Source of the DNA: Volvox africanus
Lineage: Eukaryota; Chlorophyta; Chlorophyceae; Chlamydomonadales; Volvocaceae
DNA length: 64,000 nt
NCBI GenBank assembly: GCA_030268105.1
Contig: BSDZ01000101.1
Location: 620,001-684,000 of the forward strand
Reading direction: 5' to 3'
Below are positions 45,406 through 57,035 of the stretch, piece after piece. The position numbers were made by a program, and so were the translations under genes. Numbering within the stretch: the first letter of the stretch is position 1; every line of letters starts with the position of its first letter. The notes below the pieces were generated by a model. The model ran no database searches. It saw only the letters and a program-made list of their open reading frames with translations, and had not been told where the DNA came from.

Positions 45406-47295
45406 CTTTTATCGTGGAGGGTCAGAAGAGCTTTCTGGGATAAATTTGTGTACAAAGAAACTATTTCGCTGCCTGTGTTAGCTTGTATGTGTTGAATGAG
45501 TTACAAACTGCGGGGATAGGACGGGAACCAGTAAGATTCTATTTAGCCTGAGCGAAAAAATTTCCACCGCATTATTATCCTATGATACCACTTGTTTAAA
45601 ATGCATTATCAACTTTTACAAGATTAAATTTCTATTCAGTTTCAGCGAATAAACGAATTGGCCGTCGTACAACCAGTAGCTTCCTGGAAAATGTAACATG
45701 CCATGCTGATGTATGGAGCTACTTAATGTGCTTTTATATGGAAATCTTAGGAAGTAAAAATGTTAGTTCAACCATTAGGGCACGTCCGTTTTTGAACCGC
45801 CGCCCACGCCCGTCGTTGTGCGGACGTACGCTATCACCGCCCCTGCCGCCGTGATAGGCGCGGACAGGCGCATGCTAATCAGGAAACCACCCATTGCGTG
45901 CAGGATCCAACCTTGGGATGGTGAGATTCAAAGCATTTGCATCCGAAAGGGGAGTTCGTGAACAGTCCCTTGGCCCCGTCAATCCCGTGCAATTGTCTTG
46001 TATACGTGAGGGGTTGCCGGTTAACGTATATCAGGCAAAAACTGTCGAAAACAAGTAGATGCTGTTGTGACAAAGGACAGCAGGCTTGATGAACAGTATC
46101 AACGAACAACCTGGTAAGAAAGAAACAACGGACTTACTGCGGACGGTGGGTTGCGAAAGGACTGACTTCTTCCCTGAATAAAAGGGTCTATATAAAGGGA
46201 TGAGGTGATGGTGGGCCATAACAAGGTGACGTTGCAACCTTACAAAGCGCTTACAAGATAGTGACAGTGTTTGTCGCGGCATAAACGCAAACTTGAAAGC
46301 ATATACCACAGCACAAAGTTTGTTAGGTGCGGTTGCAGGTCCTGAAAGAAGTTTATTAAACCCTATGCATATTAGTTGAGATTTACCTAAAGTATTTACC
46401 AACAGACTTTTTCAATGTGCAGTACAATGCCTTCTTTATTTCAAAGAACATCTTATAATTTGGTGACACGAGACCGCCGGTAACCTGAAAGGTTACGTCG
46501 TACGTGTATATATGTCTGCTAAGGCAGGGCATCACAGAGACAACGAACTTACCCCAGCTGGCCATATCGCCCTGGCCGCCGCACGCCATCACATAATTCA
46601 ATTCACCCGGCATCACATGCCGCGCACATCACATGCCGCGCACATCACATCTACATTAGTTTCGATCTCTACACCATAAGGCCCGTACGCGCTAGCGGAC
46701 TCCGCATACAACTTAATGAGGGAAAGAAGCTCCATCAGCTCATCAGGATTTCGGATGCCTTCAAGACTTCTGGTGCCACTGCGTAAACTGACCTCACGCG
46801 CCGGAGGGATCTAAGCACGTTTGGTTCGTTACTGAACGTCAGGACCCCCATCCATGACAAGGCGGAAAAGAGGAGTGGTGGATTGGACCAAAGGGCGATG
46901 GCCGGACATTGGACAGAGGTTGAAGCAGGTTGGACAGCTTAATTATCTTCATTGTGCGTCACTGCCTCCGTCCCCCAGCCGCCGTGCTGACATTTTGCTT
47001 CCGTACAGAGCCTCTATGTCCGAGGATCTTTCCACAGCCGCATTGTGGTTAATGGTTTGATACAATCAACAGGATGGCAGTATTTATTTCCGGTCAGATT
47101 CCTGGACGAATCTAATTTGGCAACGTCTGGACGACCAATGTTTAACATTCTTATTTGAGGCCACTAAATTACTAGGTGTGGTATTCCTGGACCTCCTATC
47201 CTTTGGCGAACTTTGCCGTTCAAAGTCTTCGACAACCGCAAGTATTATATCGCTCAATGCAAAATGTTTGATAGCTGATTGTAACAGTCGTCACG
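45406..47295. other. Unassigned region left of the copia element
   Basis: Scattered minus-strand frames between 45880 and 46616 include a candidate starting at an ATG at 46613 (PGELNYVMACGGQGDMASWG) that runs into a GTAAGT donor, but the next open segment (46488-46383) is in an incompatible phase, so I do not call a gene. A 15-bp direct repeat (CACATGCCGCGCACAT type, three copies) lies at 46610-46650. Confidence 0.3.
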
Positions 47296-48524
47296 GTAAG
47301 GCTTGAGACTTGGATCGATTGTCTCTTCAGGCTTCTTGGACGTTTCAACTCGTTCATCGGGTCAGGCCCGCAACCGGCCCGCGCCTTTTTCACAGGTTAT
47401 GTGCCCCTCTTATTATTGCGGTGTCTGTGTTTATTTTTAAGTTTCCAAATTTCCTGCATTTTCCCCGAGGAGCTGCTAGGATGGATGGATCTGGTAGACA
47501 ACCCCACTCGTGAAGCGAACAGCTCAAGACAACGAACTCCGACATCTGGTTCATGGAGATGCTCGCTTTGCTCCAGTACAAAGCTATGGATGCGGTAGTC
47601 GAGTCTACTTCGAGCTACCCGCAATTGATGATGCAGGGTACGCGTCGGCGCTAAAGAAGGTGAAGAAAGCCCGCGCCATTTTGATCATAAGGCTCGAGGC
47701 GAACGACCAAAAGGCCATTATCGACTCGACAAAGGAAGCTAAGAACTTACGAGAAGGCCTGAAAGCTTGGTGGGTCGATTGAATTTGTGGCGAGTTAAGT
47801 GCTGCATCGAAGTCGTTCCAGTCACTCGAACAGTTGCCGAATGAAAAGACGCATGTTTACGTAACTTGTGCATTGATTCTGTTCGATCCGACCTCGCACG
47901 CGAATGTCCAGCAGCATGTCGAAGGACAGTGTGACGAACACGTCGGGCTCAGGTCGCTCGTCCGGTGAGTCTCGAGGAGGAAGTGGTGATTCGAAGCCTC
48001 GTTGTGAGTGGTATGGGAAGGTTGGGCATATTGAGGAGCGATGTTTTAAGAAGAGGCAGGGAAAGCCCAAGAGTGTTGACTTGAAGACTGATGTCGTCGC
48101 GCTTACCCTGGTCGCATATGAAGAGAATTTGGTCTCAGCCCGTACCCTATAAACCAGTCGGGCGGAGGAAAAGCTGGAGCTCTACAAAGCTTAAAGTATT
48201 GTGTCTCTTGAGATATGCCCTGGCCCTTGCTTTCCTCTTATGAGGGGAATAAAAATTGAAGAGGAAATCGTTAACTCGTGTGGTTGGATTCTGGTAGTAA
48301 ATACCATATCACAGGTGATCGAACAGTCTTGCACAACTACTGCCCGAATAAGAAGGGAGTGGATATCACGATTGAGCTAGGCAACGGTAACCTGTTGCGG
48401 GCTGAAGGCTATGGAAATGTCGTACCTGCTGTAACGCCTGGCATCGTAACGCCTGGTATTCAAGGCGTTTCCTACGTACCTGGTGTCAAGCACAATCTCA
48501 CTTTTGTTTCGGTTCAGACGAATA

Positions 48525-48920
48525 ATTCGACTCCCCCAAATCACGCATCCCAAAGGCGCTCCTCAATGGTGATTTTGTTTCGTCCACCATAGCACTTGAC
48601 TTGCAGACGATGAGCAGGTCATCCACATGTGCTAGGATATACACCCGATTCTCATTCTCTACTCTTCACAAATAATCCGGGATCTGAAACGGATGGCTGA
48701 AATCCCGTGTTCGGCTTCATACGGTCCTGGCTCAGATGGTTTTCCAGCCATCCGTTTCAGATCCCGGATTATTTGTGAAGAGCAGAGAATGAGAATCGGG
48801 TGTATATCCTAGCACATGTGGATGACCTGCTCATCGTCTGCAAGTCAAGTGCTATGGTGGACGAAACAAAATCACCATTGAGGAGCGCCTTTGGGATGCG
48901 TGATTTGGGGGAGTCGAATT
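48525..48920. repeat. 175-bp-arm palindrome of copia reverse-transcriptase catalytic region
   Basis: Arms 48525-48699 and 48745-48920 are almost perfect reverse complements, with a loop of about 45 bp. The right arm reads, in the element's sense, VYILAHVDDLLIVCKSS, the copia YVDD catalytic motif (here HVDD), followed by FGMRDLGESNF. The same RDLGESNF segment appears again in the intact-order remnant at 49180. The structure therefore duplicates and inverts part of the element. Confidence 0.93.
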
Positions 48921-48934
48921 TCTATTTCTCGATA

Positions 48935-49145
48935 CCAGGTACGAACGGCCTGCGGTAGGCCTTACAGGGCACGGTTGAGGTCACACATGAAGTTTGCACC
49001 TCCCTGCTCACATCCCCGGGTTTGCTCTGTGAACACCTCTTCCTCCAAACCACCATTAAGAAAGGCAGTCATGACGTCGAGCTGATGTAGCTCAAGATCC
49101 CGCTCAGCAACAATAACTCGAAGTGCAAGTAAAGTGGTGTACTAG
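48935..49145 (-). mobile_element. Inverted piece of copia reverse transcriptase (fingers/palm)
   Basis: The minus strand reads LELHQLDVMTAFLNGGLEEE, then VFTEQTRGCEQGG and LPQAVRTWY. This is the reverse-transcriptase segment that normally precedes the YVDD block. It is oriented opposite to the surrounding gag, protease and RNase H remnants, showing an internal inversion or a nested insertion of a second copia copy. Confidence 0.85.
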
Positions 49146-50100
49146 CCCAACAGCGCAAAAAATTCCCCATGAGAGAGATGCGTGATTTGGGGGAGTCGAA
49201 TTTCTATTTGGGCTTTGAGATCAAACGTAATAGGTCCGCGCATACCTTGCAAATTCCCCAGAAATGGTACGTGCAACAGGAAATCCTTACTAAGCCCAAT
49301 ATGGATGGTGATAATGGGCGCCTTTGGTCCACCCCTTTGGACGCCAACACACGATTCTCTTTGAATGGAGAACCACTCGACACATTGAGCTTCCCGTACA
49401 GTGAGTTGATTGGTAGCCTACTGTATCTGTATCTGTATCTGTCTGTCTGACGTCCAGACATATTTTTTTTATTCCCAGGGAGCTTTGGCGAGGCACATGC
49501 GTGTCGAAGCCTACATCTGTGCGCTGGAATGCTGCAAAGGGGATTCTTAGATATATAGCTTGATATCACACCAAACGTCAGAATCACCGTTGGGGGAGAT
49601 CTTGATGTTGTAGGTTGCTGCGATTGTGACTTAGCTGGATTGAAGGGTCGCCGTTCAACTACTGGCTTCGTTTTCTTACTCGACAGCAGAGCTATAAGGT
49701 CATACAAATTGCAGCCTAGGGTCGTTCCTTCAACTGCTGAGGCGGAGTACAGTCTGTTATCGCCTCAGTAGCAGATAAAAGAAACATAACCTAAATGTGT
49801 GTGTGGGTGCTGTCCCAAATAACTGTGATAATATCGTCTGCATCTCAATGTTGGAGAGTCCTGTACTTAAAGCGCGCACAAAACACGTTGACGTGTGCCA
49901 CCACGCCTTTGCTCGCGAGAGGATTGAAAGAGGTGAAGTAAGAATGGTGCAATGTGGCTCTAAGGAGCAATTGGCTCCTTAAATAACACTCGTCACTTTA
50001 AGGATTGAGACTTGGATCAATTTCTTCTTCGTTCAGGCTTCGTGGATCCTTCAGCGCGTCGGTCATGTCGGGTTACACAAACCCTTTTCCACAAACAGAA

Positions 50101-51440
50101 CCTCGGTGAGGGTGAGAGGAGTCGCGAAGGTAGTATGTTCCACAGGCGACAGCTGCCAGGCAGACATCCCTCGTGCGCTCAGAAGCACTAGCACTCCCCC
50201 CCCCTCACGTCAGCAGCACATCGCCCAGTGGTCTGGGCATAGTGGTCTGTAGCCAATGCACTGAAAGTTATTTCCCTGCTACATCCCAGGCGCTTTATTT
50301 CGCCACCACATGACTGGGATTCTGGGTCGAGTGCCGGTACGTAGCAAACGCGACGAGCCGGACTCAGATGGACTTTCCTTACGTGACAGAAGCAGGCTGT
50401 TTTGGAGTATATCCCGCCTGTAAACATGGCATATCTTTATCAAGCAGAAGAGCAACTTGCTGCGACTGGTTCGAAGGTTTCTTCTTTGAACCTTTTCCTC
50501 CGGAACTTAAGCTGGCAAAATGGTTTATTAGGATTTAAATTATCTTTCTTCTAAATCATTAAAAAAACTGCGGGGATAATTGAAAGATTGTATTCGGATC
50601 GCGTCACATTGTACCGCTCTCCAACAATTTGGCAAGTTCTTTGTAATTCATTGTTTTACCTTCCCCAGTGGTCAGTACCTTCTTGACTCCTTACAAAATT
50701 GTAACTAACATAGGATGCGTCAGCATTTTGCACGTACGATCAAGAAGGCAAAGCGTCTGCAATCTGCCATGTCCAGGTAGAGTTGCACATTCATCATTTT
50801 ACAATATACCATGCAGCCCGAAGCTTTTGTCTTATCCATCGCGTGCTAAAGTGCGCCCGCCTTCTTTTGAACTCCGTACGCAAAAGCCTTTGGGCAGTTT
50901 ACCATTTGAACAGACCGAAGCGCGGTCGATGTACTTTGAACAAAACCCTAACCTATTTACTTTCGCCAGCTTTCTTCGTGGCCTCGTCGTGAATCGACCT
51001 CTTTTACCTAGGCATTTACAGCGGACGTATGGACAGCTGTTATCACGACGCTGGTCGGCTCTTGGTGGTCATAGCACTGCTATGGTGTCCGCGACTTTCG
51101 GGTACGTTGTCGCCATCACCTCGCGCGTTCTCAAATATTCATGGCGAAGGGAGGAAACTAAACATTTAAATAAAGTTACCATTTTGTTTGTGGGCACCTT
51201 CATCAGTTCCTCGATCAAGCAGACTTCCAAAACTATTTTGTTAGAGTAGTTGCTAGTAGCCGACATAAGGAACACGCAATCAAGTCAACTTTCAGATAAC
51301 GATATTTTGATAATTCACTTGTTGTTGTGGCAATACGTTGTCCGTCTTGCGATTCATCTTTGGAGAATTCTTGGCAGTTCGTGACCTCCTCGTAGCTGCC
51401 AAACACGGCACCACCCTATCCCACTTCACCGATCGCAACA
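50101..51440. other. Unassigned region between copia and pherophorin-like gene
   Basis: Contains a 193-codon open frame (50668-51249) whose translation shows no domain, signal peptide or repeat. It may include 5' exons of the pherophorin-like gene, but no signal-peptide exon could be identified. Confidence 0.25.
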
Positions 51441-51556
51441 TCTTTACGTGGCCACAGGGTGTACGATCTACAATCCTGCCCCGGAGACAGCAGATGGGGC
51501 TGAAGACTCGACGGCAGAAGTCTGGACAGCAGTTGACCAGCGCAGCCTCTCCAATT

Positions 51557-52209
51557 ACAGGGTCCCTCGTTCTCCTTCACGTCCCCAGCGCCCACCTCCT
51601 TCTCCCCGGCCCCCACCTCGTCTTCCCCGCCCGCCTCCATCGCCCCGGCCTCCATCACCCCTCCGCTCGCCTCCATTGCCCCGGCCGCCTCCATCACCAC
51701 CGAAGCCGCCCAGACGTCCCCCAAGCCCCCCGTCGCTCCCCTCTCCCTCCTCGCCACCTCCTCCACGCATCAGCTTCTACGCCGGCCTAAATTTAAACAT
51801 AAACCAGTCCGACCCTTCCGCAGAAACCTCCCCGCAACTTGGACGCGACGTCGACTGCTCCATGCTGGGCGAGTTGATTCTTGACAGCCTCAGCACCATA
51901 GCACAGCAGACCCAGATCTTCACCTTCGCCCCCCCCCACCAGGTACTCATCTGTCAGGGTGTCGAGTTCGCATTGAAAGCCTCCCTGTACTTGAACTCAA
52001 CGCTCCAACAGTCAGCGTGCGAACTCTTCAGCTACCAGATGATGTCGAAATGGACGTTTTCGTCCAGGCCGGACGATCTGGAGTGCGCTCCCTTCCCCTC
52101 AGGCATCGGGGTGTATGTTTGGGTGGCGCTTATGGACGGAACGCCCGACACGCCGCAGCAGTTCTGTTACAGGGGCTTGAAGTTCGCCTGGTGTGAACGT
52201 CAGCCTTAA
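51557..52209 (+). CDS. Pherophorin-like hydroxyproline-rich glycoprotein (3' exon)
   Basis: Likely extracellular-matrix or cell-wall glycoprotein. The frame opens after an acceptor (CAATTACAG, 51556). About 70 residues of Pro/Ser/Arg repeats follow ([18 protein letters not shown]), a typical hydroxyproline-rich spacer. The next 140 residues form a globular module with spaced cysteines (DCSMLGELILDSL, VLICQGVEF, SACELFSYQ, LECAPFPSGIGVYVWVALMDG, QQFCYRGLKFAWC), ending at a TAA at 52209. Order and spacing resemble the C-terminal half of a pherophorin domain, but the match is loose. A full pherophorin also has an N-terminal signal peptide and a first domain, which would lie upstream and were not resolved. 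Confidence 0.5.
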
Positions 52210-52675
52210 CGAACCGAGCTAGTAGCGCGTCGATGCCCCCCTTGATTGATACACAAAAAACACCTTGACATGACCGATATCCACGACAGCTATCATTCCT
52301 AGGTAGCACCAAGTTGGACACACCATTGCGTCGTGTGCATTTTCGTAGCGACCCGTCAAGTGGCTGGAGCTGCGTGCTCAGCTCAGCAGCGAGCTGATTC
52401 CCGCCTGCGGAACGGCCGCTTCCTTCGTTCGGTCCGTGTGGGAGGGGTTTCCGTCCGCTGGGGATGGACGCCGACACACGGACGGCGGCCGACAGCGACA
52501 TGGAGCCGGGAGCCCACTGCTTATAAGGCGGGCGGCTATACACCTGCGGCACGCGCTTGGTAACTCCATCGGAGATAGAGGGTGATCACCTCACCACCAT
52601 TACCACCGCCACTCACCGGTGCGGCTCTGCGCCCCTGCTGCACGATTTGCGTCAGTTGGAGCTTCCTGATGGTAC

Positions 52676-52732
<57 letters not shown>

Positions 52733-54100
52733 CCTCATCACCATCATCATCATCACCGCCGCCACACCATTGCAGCATCCACGCACAACTGCTTCTCCTA
52801 AACAACGCCGCCATCATGCATGGTTTTCATCAGCATGACCACCAGTAATAGCCATACCCACTAGTCGCGGTTGCACTAAAATGTGGGTCGTTGTGTTGAT
52901 CTAGCCGCGGATAGAGCTGTCGAATGCAAACTGATTAGCGGAGTAAGGGACCGAGTACCTCATTAACCATCGCACTCAGATGTGTACCACTGCCATTGCA
53001 ACAAACATAACCACAACCGGGACAATCGATTACATGTCGCGTCCCCGGATTGAAACCGCGCGTCCTGCTCTCTGGTCATTAGTACAACGCTTCTTCAGGC
53101 ATTGTAATTTGCCACAGACAGCTGCACCCACGAGTCCTGCCGCCCCTTCCAGTCAATATCCCAGGGATACTGGAGTGTCTGAGGATTGAGGATTAATGCG
53201 ACTGCTGTGGATAATTTTAATTGCTATTTATTATTCGCGAAGACAATTCGCACATTCGTACCTGCATATGTCGTGTATGCCATGTGTATGTACTGCATAA
53301 TGAGCGGGCGGGTGGGTCTCTTCGGCTAGGTGTCGTATTCTCTGCTGAGCGCTCAGTCGGTCGGTCGGTCGGTCGATCCTGTCATTCCATGTACCACAAG
53401 TAAGCTGAGCGTGCATTCCCGCTAATTACATCGCCCACACGGTCAACCTTGTTCTCCATCTGCTAGTCAAGGTGTCAGTCTCTCTCCTTAGCCGTACTCT
53501 CGCACCTTTGTGCAGTTACGTAGTGCTTGTATATATAACCTTCGAGCTGACGATTGAATGTGCTCCACTAGCTTCTGCTCTATCGACCGGAAGATCGGTA
53601 TTCATCCATAATGGGTTGAACGAAAACGCAGTGTTCCAAAGTTCACTGCTTGCTTGGTCTTGGCCTTGGCCTGAACGCTTCCTGCGAAGAGCCCATGTGC
53701 TGCTGCCGTAAGTCAGGCCACCTATGTAGGTGATGTGTAGGTGATACATACCTCCCGCAATAATGCAAATCATAGCTTAGGTTGTCCAAACATTCAGAGT
53801 CCATGCATGTGGCAGCAGCCCGGGGACCCGAGGACCCCTTATTTTAATGTTTGAGTTTTCATTGCGCGCTGGATGGCTAGCAACTGGCAATTAGAATGGC
53901 TGCAATGAAGGTAGAAGGCTTGAGGGGCCAAGTAAGGATGACCCAGGATGAGTCAGCGCCACCACTGTCGCTGTGTCTGGCACAGCGTGGCTCGGGTTGG
54001 GCTGAGCTCTTTCTGAAATCCGGTCATTGATATCAGGGGATGATGGTTCGTTGGTCTATGCGTGTGCCCGACGTGTCGTCTCGTCAAAAAGCAACTGAAT
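52210..54100. other. Intergenic region with simple repeats
   Basis: No supported gene. It contains the (ATC)n array at 52676-52757 and a short (GGTC)n tract near 53357. The poly-Ser, poly-Ile and poly-Asp frames near 52600-52800 come from the trinucleotide array. Confidence 0.4.
52676..52757. repeat. (ATC)n trinucleotide microsatellite
   Basis: More than 25 units of ATC/CAT with a few interruptions, in apparently intergenic sequence. It translates in different frames as poly-Ile, poly-Ser/His or poly-Asp, none of which is supported as protein. Confidence 0.95.
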
Positions 54101-55513
54101 ATTGGTTAGATACCGTTCGCTTTTTTCTTCCCAAGAGCACGCCAGCAGCTGCCTTGTTTATGTTAGAGGGCTGAGATGCGGGACTGGCCTATCCTATGGT
54201 CAACTGATCAAACAATCAGAGTTGTGTATTTTTGGGGGGAGGGAGGAGGAAGCCGAGTGTGTGGAGATTCCAACTGAATATCCAGGAAAGGACAAGTGGG
54301 GTTTTCTCGATAGGGGTTGTTGTAGCTACACGGGGGCTGTCAGTGTGGGTCCAGCAGACCCTGCAGGTTTTTGTTGTTGGTGGTCGAAGATGCATGGAGT
54401 AAATCAGGCTTTCTTTGCAGCAGTCGCAGTAACAGTTGCTGTTTTAGGTATATCATTCCGCCAAAGGGTTCTTCATTTGAGCGTTAGCTCAACAGATATG
54501 TTGATACTCAATCACTACAGTACTTTAGCACGTCTGGACCGATTATGGAATAGTAGTTGCTTTAATAGGAGGGGTACTGTTGCTACTCCGTTTTGGCCCG
54601 TATTTGTTGTTGAACACTTAGTCCGCTGTGCAACCATGTTTTGGGATTTTTTCTTTTTTCATCCGCATCAAGCTGATGCCTTCATGCGTAAGACACCGTA
54701 AGCAAATCTTACGCGTCGTCCAGCACCAGAACCAGGTCAGAGCCACTTAACTGGTGGATGCCATTCATTATGCGCTTTAAGTACGCACCGCTGGTGAAAT
54801 GGTACCCACGACACTCTTAGCGAAGACATTCAGGAATGCTGTGAGGAGCCTTTTAGAATTTGTGTGTTCCTGCTTCTGGCTTAAGCCAGGGATTGGAGCA
54901 ATGGGCGGGACAGACGGACGGACGGACAAAGCCGTGAGCCCCCCTTCTGCTGCCCCCTGGTTTGATGGGCCGCCCGGTCATCAGGCCACCAGGAGCTCGT
55001 CTTCACACGGCGATCGCTTCACAAAAGTGTAATATGACTTCACACTTTTTTGTCCATTCGCCTCTCAGTGAATTTGCGCTGAAGGCGAGAATGTTATCCG
55101 GCTATCTCAGCCCCCACATGCACGGCGGTGAGGGAGTACTTCCCCATCAGCTTCACCAGCCCGTCATAATGTTGATGTTCAAGTGCCCCAGGGGATACAG
55201 CACTTCAGTACAACAGATTTCAGGCATCGCGAGGAGTGCACCAAGGTGGATTTGGCGTCCTGCTGGCGAGAAGGTATGGATGGATGGATGGGTGAGTGTT
55301 GTGCGTGTAGTAGTCGTACACGTACGGCCAATACACCAGCACAATACAAAGGTGCAGGAACACCATACCAGCACCTTTGCGGCTCTCAACTACTACAGTG
55401 TGTGAGGGGGCCCGCCTGACCTCACGAGCTAATCTAATCTTTTCCGCCTTCCGCTTGCTTGCTACTGCCCACCATATACACCACGAAATGCACCACAGCC
55501 TTCGGATTCTGAT

Positions 55514-55576
<63 letters not shown>

Positions 55577-57035
55577 GTAGATGTGTAATATGCGCAAGCA
55601 ATACAGGTAATTATAGACACATAAATTAGGTAAAGATTACATTACGTTCAGCAGTTCGTTTTGAGTAGAGGAGTACTATTATTCGCCACTCCACACTCCC
55701 TTCCCATCCCCATTCCCATCTTCCAAAATGAACTTGTTCACTTGATGGTTTCAACTGCTGCTGTTGCTGCTGCCCTTGAGTCCATCTTTGCTTGGCACGT
55801 GCTCATGCTGTCATGTAGGGGACAGATTTCTTCAAGATGGATAGAGCGCCGTTGGTTTGCGCCGTTGTACTCCCTGCTTAAGCTCATGTAAGTTGTCTCG
55901 GCACACACACACACACACACACATAAACACCGCCTCTATGAAGCCACAATCCTAAAGAAGGTGTTGTATAACCAAGCAACATCTGCTGGGAGTGCTAGCG
56001 GGGAGTGCTGCGTCCTCCTGGCAACTAAACGGGGTCGTTTACGAGCGTTATCAGGGACCTGCTGCTAGACAGTCCTCCTGCTGCGGCCATGTGGACTCAG
56101 ATCTTGCAACCTTTTAGATGTCCAATCACGCACCTCACCGTTGCGATTTGTGGATTACGTGGGGTGTAGGGGGCATGGCGGCGGCGGGTAAGCCTTTCCG
56201 AAAACCCTCGCTCACCGTCGTTTGTGTGGCACGCACCCCGTCACAGTCCCCAATATTTGCATATCAGTCTGACCCGCCGTAACGTGCTCGCCTTGTGGCA
56301 TGAACGGACCTAAGGCACTGGCCGTAGCATTCCGTGACAGGTGGGCGAGAAGAGCTAACGATTGGAAGCGAAGAAGTTAGTGTATCGCCAGTTAAAATAC
56401 AGAGGGTTGACCAAAATAATCTGCGCATCCTTATAAGCACATTTTCCGAGTTGATACGGCGTGCTGTTTCCAGAGCTAGATGGGATTCGCAAGTATTGAC
56501 GTATTCCTTCGCTCATTGAGGTCATATCATATGCCCTTTGAGTCCCGCTGATCAAGTTACTTAATCCGTGACTGGGCAATCTACAGTCTACATCGAGATA
56601 AATAGCAGAGAGTCGGCTCTTGAGAACTCAAGTCGAAGGATAGCAACGAAAACTTTCGGTGCTGTTGAAACACCTTCATTGCCAGATGAAATGTCTGTTG
56701 TCCCCGGGTACCACATACCCCCGCTTTGCTAATTGGACGCAGCCCAAAGGTTACGACAGCAGGGCATCGAGATATCAAGCCTCGGTATTCATGTTTAAGG
56801 GTAACAGGAATGTGCACTAAGATAGTGCATGTCCAAAGCATATGTTTGTCCTGAAATATTTGGAAGATCGCCGTGCTTGTACGGCTACACAGGGGTCATA
56901 GGTAGACAGTAAAACGTGGCAAGAGGGCGAATGAACTTTATTTCATTATTAAGACCTTCGATTACGATTAATCTGTTTATTTCCGTAGCAGGCCTAGTTG
57001 GCCTGCGATAACCCGAGTGGGGCAAGGCGTGGAAA
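54101..57035. other. Largely unassigned; possible orphan exons
   Basis: A short exon-like segment at 54390-54447 encodes a signal-peptide-like start (MHGVNQAFFAAVAVTVAVL) ending at a GTATAT donor. Another open segment at ~55825-55888 ends at a perfect GTAAGT donor. They cannot be joined into a convincing gene. The region also contains a GATA microsatellite (55514-55577) and an (AC)n tract (55903-55922). Confidence 0.3.
55514..55577. repeat. (GATA)n tetranucleotide microsatellite
   Basis: About 15 tandem TAGA/GATA units, uninterrupted, in apparently intergenic sequence. Confidence 0.97.

Larger units (their letters stand above)
47296..50100 (+). mobile_element. Rearranged, dead Ty1/copia LTR retrotransposon
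   Basis: Plus-strand remnants in canonical copia order: gag-like segment 47510-47782, zinc knuckle at ~47990-48045, aspartic protease (WLDSGSKYHITGD) 48278-48530, reverse transcriptase 49169-49440 (RDLGESNFYLGFEIKRN, FPYSELIGSLLYL), and frameshifted RNase H to ~49780 (RRSTTGFVFLLDSRAI-like). Related sequences at about 47300-47395 and 49999-50095 (TTGAGACTTGGATC, CAGGCTTC) look like LTR remnants. The first is followed by GGTTATGTGCCCC, which resembles an initiator-tRNA primer site. Integrase was not seen. The middle is scrambled: an inverted repeat at 48525-48920 and an inverted reverse-transcriptase piece at 48935-49145. Many stops and shifts show it is inactive. Confidence 0.85.

Noticed and set aside
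46383..46616. Gene starting at 46613-46616 (minus)
   Set aside because: The first open segment ends at a donor in phase 1, but the next open segment needs phase 0 and gives a stop when joined. No domain was recognised.
51555..51770. Gly-rich minus-strand ORF
   Set aside because: It is the complement of the proline-rich spacer of the pherophorin-like gene.
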